This document shows, in pieces, positions 1 to 12,033 of a stretch of 64,000 nt of DNA. The translations under genes and the position numbers were made by a program. Position 1 is the first letter of the stretch. Every line of letters starts with the position of its first letter. The notes under the pieces were generated by a model. That model was not told the origin of the DNA and ran no database searches. It saw only the letters and a list, made by a program, of their open reading frames with translations. This DNA comes from Hippophae tibetana (taxonomy: Eukaryota > Streptophyta > Magnoliopsida > Rosales > Elaeagnaceae), in NCBI GenBank assembly GCA_037013495.1, contig CM072806.1:23212001-23276000 (forward strand). Direction: 5' to 3'.

Positions 1-1972
1 CTTGCTTGAGCGGTTTAGTGAAGATGTCGGCAATTTGATCTTGTGATTTTACATACTCGAGTTGTACATCCTTTCTTGTGATGCACTCCCTGATGTAATG
101 ATATCGAGTATCTATGTGTTTACTTCGATCATGGAAAACAGGATTTTTGGCTAAGGCAATAGTTGACTTGTTATCGACACAAATTTTGGTTGGATCTTCT
201 TGTGTCATACTTAGCTCCTTTAACAAGTTTCTCAGCCAAATTGCATGGAAAACACATGAGGTAGCTGCTACATATTCTGCTTCACAGCTAGACAAGGTGA
301 CAATCGGTTGCATTTTCGACATCCATGTAAAAGCAGTATCTCCCATGAAAAACACAAATCCGGAAGTGCTTTTTCGATCATCTATATCTCCACCAAAATC
401 GCTATCACTATATCCAACAAGCTTGTAATCATTAGAAGCTGAATAGAACAAGCTAAAATTAATTGTACCTTTCAGATAGCGTATGATTCTTTTTGCAGCT
501 TTGAAATGGGTGATTGTCGATTTCTCCATATAATGGCTAATCAATCCAACGGCATACAAGATGTCAGGCCTTGTACATGTGAGATAACGCAGACTTCCAA
601 CTAAACTTTTGAAAAATGTTGGATCCATACTTTCACCATCTTCATGCTTGGATAGTTTGATTCCACATTCCACTGGTGTGTTGATTGGCTTGGAATCGTT
701 CATTTTGAACTTATTTAGTATCTCCCTTGCATAGCTTTCTTGAGAGATGAATATGTCTTCTTCCTTTTGCCTCACTTCAATTCCAAGGTAGTATGCCATT
801 AACCCGATATCTGTCATTTCGAACTCTCGGGTCATCACCTTCTTAAAATCTTCAAATAGCTTTGGATTACTTCCAGTGAAGATGAGATCATCTACGTATA
901 GGCAAACGATTAGAATATCGCCACCTTCAATCTTGACGTAGAGTGAATATTCATAGGGACACTTGGTGAAGTTGTTCTCCAGAAAGTATTTGTCGATGCG
1001 GTTATTCCATGCTCTTGGTGCTTGCTTTAACCCATAAAGAGCTTTCTTCAACTTTAATACCTTGTCTTTGTGACCTTTTGCTTCATAGCCTGATGGTTGC
1101 TTAATGTAGACTTCTTCTTCAAGGACTTCGTTTAGAAAAGTAGATTTTACATCCATTTGATGTATCTTCCACTTATTTTGAGCTGCCAAAGAAATGATTA
1201 GTCGTATAGTTTCTAATCGAGCAACAGGAGCAAATACCTCATCATAGTCAATTCTAGCCTTTTGACTATATCCTTTTGCTACTAGTCTTGCCTTGTGCCT
1301 TTCAATCTCTCCCTTAGCATTCCTCTTTGTCTTGTACACCCATTTGACACCTATTGCCTTATGCCCTTTGGGAAGTGAAACAGGTTCCCATGTGTCGTTC
1401 TTCTCTATTGCATTGATTTCTTCGTCCATCGCATCTCTCCACTTCTTCTCTTGTACAGCTTCTTGAAAGCTCACTGGTTCACAATCAACAAAGAGACAAA
1501 ATAAGGTAAGATTATCTTGTCGTTCTGTTACCTCATAAAGATCTTGGAGATTTCGTGTACGTGTCACGGCTCTTTCACTTCCACTTGAAGATGATGACGG
1601 ATCTTCATGAGTGGTTGGCATTGGTGAAGTAGGTGGAGTCGTTGGCTCTTGTTGAATTTCTACAGATTTCTCCCTCATTGTCTGCTCATCTTCTTTAAAC
1701 TGAGGAAAGAAATTGAAGTTATCTGCGTGAGAGTTAAAATCCCATTCTCCTTCTTCGTCGAATACCACATCTCGACTAATCACAATTTTCTTATTGTTTG
1801 GGTTGTACAATTTATAGCCTTTTGAATTAGCATCATAACCGATGAAGATAAAACTCTCGCTTTTATCATCAAGCTTCGTTCTTCTCTCATCCGTTACATG
1901 AACATGGGCTATACTTCCAAAGACTCTTAGGTGGGAAATACCAGGCTTTAACTCGGCTCCAACTCGGCTGAC
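1..1972 (-). pseudogene. Copia pol fragment: integrase C-term, RT, RNase H
   Basis: An open frame of about 657 codons runs from a stop at 1973-1975 to the left window edge without interruption, unusually intact for this window. In order: integrase C-terminal motif [13 protein letters not shown] just inside 1945; a linker; RT motifs [30 protein letters not shown] (split: GVKWVYKTK then [10 protein letters not shown], about 1250-1350), [11 protein letters not shown] (about 1130-1160), [12 protein letters not shown] (about 1010-1045) and the catalytic CLYVDDLIF (about 880-905); RNase H motifs [11 protein letters not shown] (about 345-380) and [11 protein letters not shown] (about 260-290); and the Copia tail ADIFTKPL near base 10-40. 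Frame start is not a true start codon because upstream gag-pol has been deleted. Confidence 0.85.
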
Positions 1973-2123
1973 TCAGTGAGTTAACTCACTTCTAGCAGAA
2001 ACTTCCGGAGGATCGTGGCGGCGCGTCCGAACTCAGATCGGGATGATTCTTGCGGCGTCGGATTTGTCTCGTCGAGAGCTTCGATTTGATATACAATAGT
2101 GTATATTTATATTTCCAACTACA

Positions 2124-2135
2124 GCTTTGATACCA
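2124..2135 (-). other. Primer binding site (tRNA-iMet type)
   Basis: Minus-strand reading TGGTATCAAAGC, one mismatch from the common plant Copia PBS TGGTATCAGAGC that matches the 3' end of initiator Met tRNA. It sits 3 bases inside the LTR. Confidence 0.8.
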
Positions 2136-2138
2136 CTT

Positions 2139-2516
2139 TGTTGGAAAATAATGGATCAAAACTCTAAAAACTCAAGAACACTCAAGAACAATTTTCCAGA
2201 AACACTCAGAAATTATTGAATTTTTGTTTCTGATTTCTTTAACTTGATTATTACATTGCTACTAAGAGTTATTTATAGAAACAACTAATAAATCTAAGCC
2301 ACACAATATAAATCTACCAAAACAATCTAAACCATACACTTATCTTCTTACCTAACCCATTGATTTTTCTTCTTCCCACCAACCATGAGCTGTATCTTTA
2401 TCAATCCAGATCATCACCATAGAAGCTTCCACGAGCTGGACTTCAAATGGGCTAGAATATTTCAAAGTTTGTTTTTTTGATTTCTTTGGGCTTGTAAACA
2501 AGTTTACAAACCAACA
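2139..2516 (-). repeat. Copia LTR (378 bp)
   Basis: Starts TGTTGG and ends CCAACA, giving 6-bp perfect terminal inverted repeats. On the minus strand a TATA-like CTATAAATA lies at about 2267-2275. It is immediately next to the primer binding site, so it is the 5' LTR of the minus-strand element. Confidence 0.85.
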
Positions 2517-3480
2517 TCTAGACCCTTGGATTGATAGCTAGATAAGATGTAAATATTGAGTCTGACAATCTATATATAAACTTGGTCAATTTCATCTTCA
2601 TCCATCTCATTTTTTACAATCTAAGATTAGGGCTTTGTAACGAAGGAATCGGACAACAGAGTTTTACAATTGCCAAGTATTGATAAGTGGATCAAAATCT
2701 CTTTTTTTTATTTTATTCTTCAGATAACTTTGAATGTTTCCATTAACACTAAGAACATGAAGAACACTTGCATCCTTTTTCCTTTTTTTATGGACCCAAA
2801 CTAGTAGGCCAAGAAAATGTCTGAAAGGATGTGCATTTCTTTTACAGATATATCATCCTACCATGTGACTTCTCAAAAAAGCTCATACGCCAATGCATTT
2901 CAATTTGTGTCTCAACACTTGTGTAGTGGCACCAAGGATCAAAGAAATGGAAGGCACGAGCTAGGAAGGAAAATGGGCATGCTAAGTTGCTACTCTCTAG
3001 GCTGAGGCAGACATAGTAGAAGTAGTGCCCAATGACCCATGTTATGCCTCCAGTTGAGGACATTATTATGGAAGAGGATGTTCCACACTTAAGTCATATT
3101 CTTGCGCCAATCCCTGCTACTTTTCCTAGCATAAGTGAGATTCGATCATCAGGTGATTGTTCTAGCAGCCTAGAGGAGAATTCTCAAAATTTCAAAGAAT
3201 TCTTTAGTGAAGCATTGGATTGTCTTTAACCCATAGAGGATGCCGTCCTGGTAGCCATGTTCAAATGAGACTAGCCCATAGAATTGCTGAATCAGAAATT
3301 TGAGTAGAAGCAACGAATTGCAAATGCCTTGAAAAATGCCATCATTTTTCAAGTGGACGTTGAGAGGGTTCAAGAGGTTACGGAGGCTGTTAGAGACTAA
3401 CTTCAAGAAGTTAATTGTCATGTTTAGGGTAGTACTTACGAGTAGTAGTCTACTTCATTCAATTAGATACTTTCATCTTT
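2517..3480 (+). other. Decayed region, possible promoter and LINE/gag-like coding debris
   Basis: A TATATAAA motif at about 2570-2577 is followed by a C/T-rich stretch, as in plant core promoters, but no convincing gene follows. Around 2928-3014 a frame reads GSKKWKARARKENGHAK, a basic stretch like the C-terminus of plant LINE/gag-like proteins, ending in a stop; 3041-3229 gives a 62-codon acidic frame. Neither is assignable by eye. I treat it as remnant coding DNA of unknown origin. Confidence 0.25.
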
Positions 3481-5532
3481 AACCAATTTTTTTTTAAATC
3501 TTTATTTTAATTTGTTCTCTCACAACAAAGTATATGCCTAACATATTTTTTTAACATGAATTTAAAAAAAAAGATTAAAAATTGCCTAAAACCTTTTTGA
3601 AAAGAAATTAAATTAATATTTTCAAACTTGTTTTCCTTAACCACCTTCTCTTACGTGATAAGGTTTTAAATATAATCATATCATCAACATTAATGAATTT
3701 GTTATGGTCTTGTTATTTAAGCATTGTTTGAGATACGTCGTTAACATGATAATAGATATGATTTTAATAGTACAACTTTACAATAAAGATATTTTAATAT
3801 TGGAGTTGAATTTTTTTATTTAAAAATACTAATATGACCTAAACTTTTGCACTTCATTCATATCATTTATCATATCACGCGTAATGTTTATTTTGAAGAT
3901 TAAAAAAATAATTCATGTTTTTAAAAAATATAAACACTTAGCATCATATAAATTATGTATATAAAAATTTATATAAATTTATACATTATTAATTTTTTAA
4001 AATTTTTTTTAGTCAAATACAAAGATTTAGTAATTTTTTTCATTTTTAGATCAAATAATTTGACTTAAATATGAAGTGAGTAACCCCATAATATAGAATT
4101 ATATTCAAGTCAAAAACTATAAAATTCTGACCGTTAATATATTTACTTTGCTGTTTGTATATATGGCACTTTTTCACAAAAACTATTCCACAATGAGTAC
4201 ATCTGGATGCAATATTCATTAAAGATATTTTAATAAAGGAGGTTAGATAACAAGTGGTTGTGGTTTATTCTTTTTATATATAAGGATGCAGTCTCGCAAA
4301 TTTAAAAACAAATACGGTGATTACTTTTTAAAAAAAATTTGCATTTGTTCAAATTAGAGTACATCTGATAATTTAGTTAACAAATTAATAAACTTACAAG
4401 CACATTAATTACAAATATATTTTTTTGTCATTGTTTTAGTTACATTGCTGGCAACAATAGTAGATTTTATGTAATTCTGTTTGTTTATATGGATTGTTTT
4501 TAATAGTATTTGGAGAGAATTTTACAGGTCAGATTTTAGTGATTTTTAATGAGAAGTAATTGAACAATTAAATTAGATTATGTATTCTACTCATTTAAGG
4601 GGTATATATACATGTGTATTACATCCTATACACATAGAATGGTACGTATAACCGACTTGAAAAAAACTGTCTACATGTAATAAAATAATATGTAAACTAA
4701 TATCAATAGAAAGAATATCATTGTGTTACATCAGGTCGTTATATGCATATAAGGAAGATCGCTACATGTGGGTCGTTTTAAGTTCCCGAGTAGCTTTCTT
4801 CAGGTTGTTCATAGGAAGGAAAAACCATGATCAAGTCGTCATAATAGGATTAGCACGTCAGATTTTGAAGCCTAGGACCTTGCACTTGGACAATGAGGTA
4901 TTCTGTCGATAGGGTAATGCGTTTTACCAAACCTCTTGGACTCAGGCCATCGTTGAACTAGTCATATTATCTCGTTATACCATAGCGAGGTACCTGCACA
5001 CCTAAAATCATATGTCTAATACTCTTTTAATACCAAACATTAACTCCCTTATTCTCTGATTGAAAAGTCAAGGGAATAATCTGATCATATATTCCATTTT
5101 AAGTAATTCTTAATTGATAGATTCAATGTGCTTATACACATAACGGCCACACAGACAATATAAATTCTAATTGTGAAGTTTTTTACTTGTAGAATATATA
5201 TATTTAATTTTAATTTTTGTTGAGACCTTTCAACTTCTCATTTTTCCTTTATAAATAGTGGGAGAATTTTACTTTTACCATTTACCTATTTTTAACTTAG
5301 TAATTTTATTTAGAGAATCTTAACCCCTTTGATTACTCAGATGTCGTATTATTCCTTCATAAGGTCATTCAGAAGTTACTTGAGTCATTTCAACTCGTTT
5401 ATTTAACGACGTTTTCCTTTATAAATATCCTTACCTCTTAATTTGATACGACCTTCTCACTTAGGTAATTATTCATCCCTTTTTTTAATGTCGCATAAAG
5501 GAAAATAAGTGAATAGGTCTTCAAAAGGAGAC
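3481..5532. other. AT-rich noncoding DNA
   Basis: No coding frame with a recognisable motif. Mostly A/T runs and short low-complexity tracts; a 63-codon frame at 4721-4912 has no family features. Confidence 0.6.
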
Positions 5533-5640
5533 TTGAAATTAATTTGTAATATTGCATTTATTTCTACATACCTCTATATATTTTGCTTGAAATTAATTTT
5601 AAATGTTACATTTATTTCTACGTACCTCTATATATTTTGC
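5533..5640. repeat. 54-bp tandem duplication, 2 copies
   Basis: Units 5533-5586 and 5587-5640 both start TTGAAATTAATTT and end CTCTATATATTTTGC with a handful of substitutions. It lies just outside the Copia element that starts at 5670. Confidence 0.85.
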
Positions 5641-5669
5641 TTTGGATTGAAGTCTTTTTTTATCGTTAG

Positions 5670-5843
5670 TGTTAGAGATATTAGTTGTGTATTAGGTGTA
5701 TATCACTAGTTGAATATATTAGTTGTGCATTAGGTGTCTTAGTTGTATATTAGGTGTATATCACCTAAGAGTGTCCCTAGTTTTGTATATAAATATGTAG
5801 TGTCTTTAAAGGAAATTAATAAGAGTGAATTCTGAGTTTTACA
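5670..5843 (+). repeat. 5' LTR of Copia element (174 bp)
   Basis: Begins TGTTAGAGATATTAG, ends GTTTTACA. Contains internal short repeats of the ATTAGGTGT type and a TATA-like GTATATAAATATG at about 5786-5798. Paired with the LTR at 13521-13694, same length and about 95% alike by eye. Confidence 0.95.
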
Positions 5844-5855
5844 TGGTATCATAGA
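5844..5855 (+). other. Primer binding site
   Basis: TGGTATCATAGA directly abuts the 5' LTR; the first eight bases match the standard tRNA-iMet-type site. Confidence 0.85.
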
Positions 5856-6327
5856 ATTTGGGTTACAAAATTTGGAATTTTTTTTCCCGTTCAAATTATG
5901 GTCTGATTTTGGGTAAACATAAATTAGGATTTAGTGCATTTTTGGATTCCAACTCGAAACACCCTTTTAGAGTGCACATTTTTTCTCACCGCTAGCACAA
6001 GGAGGAAGCCCAGCTGCCAGCCGACCAAACCTCGAAGTCCGATCACTAGACGAGCCACGAGTGAGCCACACACGCCACCACGACTTTTTGCCATCTTTCC
6101 ACGAACCGGTGCGTAACAGCGCGTCCCTGTAGCAGTCTTCTCCAGTCGACCTCGTGTTTCTCTCCGGTGTTCCCCTGCATCATCTGTGGTGGTTTGGCAC
6201 TCATTGCTTGTGATTGTTCAGGTTTGGGTTCTTCCAATTTTGTGTTCTTATTTGCTGCGTGTTTGGTCGCTGCTGTTGTTGGATTTTGTTTGTTAGTTTA
6301 TTCGTTGCCTTGTCGTTTGTAGGAGTT

Positions 6328-7171
6328 ATGGCTGAAAAGAAATCTAATGTTATGACGGATATGGTGCCTATGATGTCTAAAATCATGGACCATAAGTTCA
6401 ATGGCTCGAATTATTTGGCTTGGAGCAAGTCCATTCGAATTTATTTGAGAAGTAACGACAAAGATACTCATTTGACTAATGATCCTCCTAAAGATTATTC
6501 AAAGCAAACATGGCTTAGAGAAGATGCCTGCTTATTTCTACAGATTTGGAATTCTATTGAGAGCAATGTAATTGACTTGATCAATCATTGTGAATTCGTT
6601 AAGGAATTGATGGATTATTTGGATTTCTTATATTCTGGTAAAGGAAATATTTCTCGCATGTATGAGGTATGCAAAGCATTTTACCGTGAAGACAAACAAG
6701 ATCAGTCACTCATGAATTATTTTATGGAATTTAAAGGGACTTATGAGGAGCTCAATAGTTTGATGCCTTTTAGCCCTGATGTAAAGGTTCAGCAAAGGCA
6801 ACGGGAACAAATGGCGGTTATGAGTTTTCTTTCCGGTCTTCCCTCTGCTTTTGAGACTACTAAGTCCCAGGTTCTTTCTGGTTCTGAGATCTCCTCTTTA
6901 CAAGAAGTGTTAGTTGAATACTTCATATAGAAGGCACTCCACCTCCACCTGCTCAATTAAATGGTGCTTTGATCAGCTGAAATAATAATTATGAGCATGG
7001 ATGGTCAACTTATATGAATAGAAACAAAGGAGGCGGCTCTCACGGGTTTGAAACTCGACCATAGGACCTAGGATGTATTGTATGTCACTATTGTCACAAA
7101 CCAGGACATACGAAACATGACTGTAGAAAGCTTCAGTACAAGCATCAGAAAGGTCACTCGGCTCATATTGC
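6328..7171 (+). pseudogene. Copia gag (capsid and zinc knuckle), broken
   Basis: The gag frame is read from ATG 6328 (MAEKKSNVMTDM...), because the in-frame upstream codons from 6214 look like leader. Residues 18-60 carry the Copia gag opener with HKFNGSNYLAWSKSIRIYL, and the C-terminal half holds LSGLPSAFETTKSQVL. The frame ends at a premature stop 6928-6930. Past it, the remaining gag and a CCHC zinc knuckle CHYCHKPGHTKHDC (7083-7124) can be followed with further stops. Gag normally coats element RNA in virus-like particles; this copy cannot make a full protein. Confidence 0.85.
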
Positions 7172-8170
7172 ATCCACTTCTGATACTTCTAAAAAATCGT
7201 TTCTTATCCCTGTAGATGAATTTACCAAGTTCTCACAGTATCAAACATCACTAAGGTATTCATCATCTTCTGTCACTGCTATTGCTGATTCAAGTAAATC
7301 AAATGTGTGTCTCCTTTCCTTATCTTCCAAATGGGTTATTGATTCTTGTGCCACAGATCATATGACAGGTAATTCTAGTCCCTTTTCTACTCTTTAGTCA
7401 CACACTTCCACCTCTACTGTTACCTTAGCCGATGGGTCACCATCTCGTGTTCTTGGGTCTGGCATAATTACTCCCACACATTTGCTTCCTTTGTCGTCTG
7501 TCTTACATTTATCTAGTTTATCCTTTAATTTGATCTCTGTAAGTCAGTTTACTCACAATCCTAACTGTTGTATCTCATTTTTTTCCTAATCGTTGCTTAT
7601 TTCAGGATCTTATGACGAAGAAGACTATTGGTAAAGGACATGAGTATAGAGGCCTCTATATTCTTGACACACCAATACCAAAATCTATTGCTTGCTCTGG
7701 TGTAACCTATCCCTTAGAGGCACATTGTAGACTGGGTCATCCATCTCTTCCTTTACGTCAGAAACATTGTCCCCAGTTTAGTAAGGTGTCTTCATTAGAT
7801 TGTGAGTTTTGTCAATTTGCAAAACATCATCATCTTAGTTCAAATCCAAGAGTTAATAAATGTGCTAGTGTTCCTTTTGAATTAGTTCATTCTGATGTTT
7901 GGGATCCTTGTCCTATTTTGTCTAAACCTGGATTTAAGTATTTTGTCACTTTTGTGGATGATTATTCTCATGTAACTTGGTTATATTTAATGAAGGGTCG
8001 TTCTGAATTGTTTTCTATTTTTTGGGCATTTTGTGTTGAGATTAAAACTCAATTTAACGTTTCAATTCGTACTTTATGAAGTGATAATGCCAAAGAATAT
8101 ACATCAGCTTTGTTTCAATTTTATATGGTTCAAAATGGCATGCTTCATGAAACTTGGTGTGTTGATACTT
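7172..8170 (+). pseudogene. Copia protease and N-terminal/core integrase, broken
   Basis: Protease motif WVIDSCATDHMTG at 7332-7370 has D-S-C where the family has D-S-G or D-T-G. An open stretch 7612-8079 encodes the integrase zinc region (HCRLGHPS...CEFCQFAKH) and core start, with first catalytic Asp in VHSDVWDP and the FVDDYSHVTW motif. The stop TGA at 8077-8079 sits exactly where the family has Arg before SDNAKEY, which fits a CGA to TGA change at a methylated CpG. The frame continues to about 8165 where the first nested insertion cuts in. Confidence 0.9.
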
Positions 8171-10065
8171 TGATAATTGTATTTTATATAGTTATTTTCA
8201 ACTATTTTATTAATTATAATTGCTATGTTCTTGACTTTTTAGTTAATTTTAATAAAATAAATTAATATTTACTGTTAATTTCTTAAGGAATATATTTTTA
8301 AGAAAATTAAAAAAATTAAATCGAAAAAGCACTTAATTGCAAATAAAAAGTCTAAAAATATAATTTAAACTAAAATAGGGCTTAATTGTAATTAACAAAA
8401 GTTTAAAAGTTAATTTAAATTAGAAAAAGTGTTTAATGCAATTAACGAAAGTTAGAAGTTAATTTGAATTAAATTGAAGAGTTAAAATGCAATTAAGGAA
8501 ATTTATTTGCTACGCAGGAAAAGAGGCCACTCGTGCAATCACCAATGCGCGACACCAACCGTTTGATTAGGAAATCAATGACTACAATGAGGTGTGTGGA
8601 ACCAGACTTGACAATCTTGAGTAAATGCGGGTATTTAGGTGCACGTTGCTCGGCGTTGAGTCGGACCCACGTGTCTGCTGCGTAGGCAATTTCCCGTGCG
8701 ACGTGGTCCACAGAAACTTCGTGTGCCCTAACTGTCCAACAAATCAAAAAATACCACATGTCTCAAATATTCCTACAGTTAATCCGAAATGGACACGTGG
8801 CACGTATTGGGTAAAACGAAAGCACAGAACCAGCGCACGTGGTTCCAACTGTTTTTATGGGACCCATGTGTCTCGCATGCTATTATCTCGTGTGACGCGT
8901 TCTTCGTTCGCTCTCTCTTCATAGAGAATAAATGGATGCCACGTGTCTCATTATATCTTGTAGCGAATCAAATCATGACACGTGGCAGTATGAATTGAAA
9001 CGAAAATCAGCAACGACACACGTTCCCTTATTTTGCGATGTATATATTTTACACGCGTCAATGCGTGTTTCAAAAATCTTGTCCCCCATGCGGATTTAAT
9101 TATTATTTTTGATATACCATTTTATCTTCCACGTGTAGAAAAATATATTTTAAAATGTATTTTTTTTTAGAGATTTGATGTTATAAATAAGGGATTGTTG
9201 TGATAAAATTAAATGTTGTTTTTGGGTTCGTTTTTTAGAGTTTGGAAACTTGGATTGTGAAACACGTAGAAGCCATTTTTGGCTTTTGTTGTGTTCTCCG
9301 TGTGCCAAAAATTTAGAGAGTGCAGAAATGTTTTAATTTTCTTTGTGTTCTTTAAGTGATATTCCTTAAATTCTGTAATTGTAAGTTTTGTTATGAAGTA
9401 ATTTAATTTTTCTAGGGTTGCGTTTTATCTAAATTTATGAAGCTTAGATTTAATTATTTTTGAAAGATTTATAAGACTTTTAATTTGTTTATTCTATTTG
9501 TGCTTAATGCTTTTGATGATTAGGAAATTTATCAATTGATCCGTGACACTTAAATAAACTTGGAAGAGAAATTTTTGTGTATATTACTCATGAATAGAAT
9601 AATATGTATATATGAAGGATAGAAATATACTTTTATCGTATATGTGGTCATTTGAGAACTTAGAACGTAATGAATCTTCGTGAATTTAATTCTCATAGGA
9701 ATATAGTGATTCGGGGTGTGTCTATACAGAGCTCGGAAGAGATATATGGATAAAATTAGAAGTTCTTGATTGACAAATTAAATTTACTAAAAATATATAA
9801 ATCAAGAGAAAATAATATGATTCGAGTGGATTAATTTTGTGAAAAACTACAATCTTAGAATTTTCTTTTATTTTGTTATAAAACTCTTAATTAGTTAAAA
9901 CTTGTTCCAACTTTTCGATCGTTTGAATAAAATCAGAGTGAAACAATTTTAGTACTTAACAAAATATAGTAACAAATCTATGTGGGAACGATACTTTACT
10001 TATCAAATTTTATTACTTGTGACCATGTATACTTGCACATTTTATGTTCTCCTAAAGAGACAACA
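8171..10065 (+). mobile_element. Solo LTR-like insertion 1 (1895 bp)
   Basis: It splits the integrase codons VDT/PSQNG. It starts TG (TGATAATTG), ends CA (GACAACA) and is flanked by TACTT (8166-8170) and TACTC (10066-10070), a 5-bp duplication with one C to T change. It encodes no protein. Its parts look like an LTR: a GC-richer upstream half with five CACGTG-type boxes (8667-8986), a TATAAATAA at 9182-9190, then transcribed-like AT-rich DNA. It is homologous over its length to the second insertion at 11374-13349. A solo LTR of a long-LTR (probably Gypsy) element is the best explanation; lineage is not proven. Confidence 0.75.
8667..8986. promoter_or_regulatory. G-box/ABRE-like cluster in solo LTR 1
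   Basis: ACGTG cores at 8667-8676 (CCCACGTGTC), 8792-8801 (GACACGTGGC), 8835-8842 (GCACGTGG), 8938-8947 (GCCACGTGTC) and 8977-8986 (GACACGTGGC), in both orientations. Such GCCACGTGTC words are high-affinity bZIP/bHLH sites in plants. A TATAAATAA follows at 9182-9190. Confidence 0.6.
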
Positions 10066-10070
10066 TACTC

Positions 10071-11373
10071 CATCTCAAAATGGAGTGGCTGAACGTAAGA
10101 ACAGACATCTTCTCGAAACTGCACGTGTCTTATTATTTCAAATGAATGTTTCTAAACCTTTTTGGGCCGATGCAGTTTCAACAACATGTTTTCTTATTAA
10201 TCACATGCCCTCATCTGTTTTTCATGGTGAGATTTCTTACAAAATTTTGTTTCCTAATAAGTCAATTTGGTAGCACTTGTTTTGTTCGGGATGTTCGTCT
10301 GCATGTTACTAAATTAGATCCCAAGTCTTTGAAGTGTATCTTCCTTTGTTATTCTCGTGTCCAGAAAAGGTTATAGATGTTATTGTCCTAGTCTTAACAA
10401 ATCTTGTCTCAATTGATGTTACCTTCATGGAAGACACACCCTATGTTTCGTCTTCTCCTTCTCCTGCACGTCAAGGGAAGGATGATGATTTGTTAGTCTA
10501 TTCTATCACATCATTTGAACTTGTCTCTGATCCAGTTTCAGTTAGGCCTCTTATAACTCAAGTCTACTCCAGACATAGACCTTCTTATTCATGTCCTACA
10601 TATGCTCCTTCATCATCAGATCCAGTTCTGAATGATGATCTTCCAATTGCATTACACAAAGGTAAACGTCAATCTACTTATCTTACATACTCAGTTTCAT
10701 ATGAAGGATTTGGGGATGCTAAAAAATTTCTTAGGTGTTGAAGTCATAAGGAGTAAAAAAGGTATCTTTCTATCTAAGAGAAAATATGTCCTAGACTTAT
10801 TAACTAAGATAGGAAAATTAGGAGCAAAACCTTGTAGTGCTCCAATGACTCCAAACACCCACTTTACAGGAGATAGGAAACTCTTTAAAGATTCTGAGAG
10901 ATATCGAAGAGTGGTTGGAAAGCTGAATTACCTTACCGTGACTCATCCAAATATTGCATATTCGGTTAGTGTTGACAGCCAATTTATGTCATCCCTAACA
11001 GTTAATCATTGGGTAGCGTTAGAGAAAAATTTGTGTTACTTGAAAGAAGCACTTGGACGTGGTATCTTGTATGCAAATTATGGAAACACTCATATTGAAT
11101 GTTTTTCAAATGCAGACTAGGCAGGTTCCAAAGTGGATAGAAGATCCACATCAGGCTATTGTATTTTCATTGGAGAAAATTTGGTCTCATGGAAAAGCAA
11201 GAAGCAGAATGTTGTGTCACGATCGAGTGCAACGTCAGAATATAGGGCTATGGCACAATCTGCATCTGAGATAATATGGATATATCAACTCTTGGATGAA
11301 ATAGGTCTTAAAACCTCAGTACTAGCGAAATTGTGGTGTGATAACCAAGCTACTCCTCATATTGCTTCTAATC
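10071..11373 (+). pseudogene. Copia integrase end, RT remnant and RNase H
   Basis: Integrase resumes at PSQNGVAERKNRHLLETAR (10072-10130), which holds the catalytic Glu, then runs through the Copia C-terminal region to LVSIDVTFMEDTPY (about 10404-10445). After GKRQSTY (about 10662-10682) the frame jumps to LGMLKNFLGVEVIRS (about 10705-10755), so almost all of RT, including the YVDD active site, is deleted. RNase H then follows: RRVVGKLNYLT, RSTSGYCIFIG (11139-11171) and SRSSATSEYRAMA, ending LWCDNQATPHIASN at 11371 where insertion 2 begins. Frameshifts near 10270 and a stop at 11118-11120 are visible. Confidence 0.9.
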
Positions 11374-12033
11374 TTTATATAGTTATTTTTACCTATTTTA
11401 TTAATTATAATTACTATGTTTTTAATGTTTTTAGTTAATTTTAATTTAATAAATTAGTATTTACTCTTTTTTATATATTTTAATAAAATTAAATAATTTG
11501 TATCGAAAAACATAATTAATTACAAATTTATGTCTAAAAATATAATTTCAAATAATAGAGTTCTTAATTACAATTTATAAAAGTCAAAAATATAATTTAA
11601 ATTAAAATCGGGCTTAATTTTAATTATTAAAAGTTTTAAAATTTAATTTAAATTAGAAAAGAGCTAAACTGTAATTAAAGAAAGTTGAAAATGTAATTTG
11701 AAATAAATTTGTGGGTCAAAATGCAATTAATAAAGTTTAATTTTTTGCGCAGATGAGAGAACCACGCGCCATACACCACGCGCCAAACGTGGACCGTTCG
11801 ATCAAAGAAGAAACGGTTACGATGCGCGCGTGCCATTCACACCCGACCAACTCATACGGGCGTAGATTCTTTCACGCGACTCGGTGCCTGAGTGGGGCCC
11901 ACCTGCCGCGCAGGCCGGCGTGCAGATAGGGCCCACCTCTATGACGTGTCCAACCGTTGTCCCCCACGTACGTGCGCCTCTGATCCCGTGCGCTGATCTC
12001 CGCGTGCAACCGGATTTTCTCCAATAAAAAGCT

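Larger units (their letters stand above)
1..2516 (-). mobile_element. Copia LTR retrotransposon, 5' part, internally deleted, cut by window edge
   Basis: Read on the minus strand the order is LTR (2139-2516), primer binding site (2124-2135), leader (about 1973-2123) and then directly the C-terminal part of integrase followed by reverse transcriptase and RNase H. The gag, zinc knuckle, protease and integrase core that belong between leader and RT are missing, so about 2-3 kb was lost. The right LTR end is followed by TCTAG, the candidate target duplication; its partner lies outside the window. The lineage resembles Tork (inference from RT/RNase H wording). The element is non-autonomous in this state. 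Confidence 0.85.

Noticed and set aside
114..428. 104-codon plus-strand ORF
   Set aside because: Antisense shadow of the Copia RNase H read on the minus strand.
6214..6327. N-terminal extension of the gag frame beginning MFRFGFF
   Set aside because: Lies in the leader, very Phe/Cys/Leu rich and unlike gag; the family start MAEK... at 6328 fits better.
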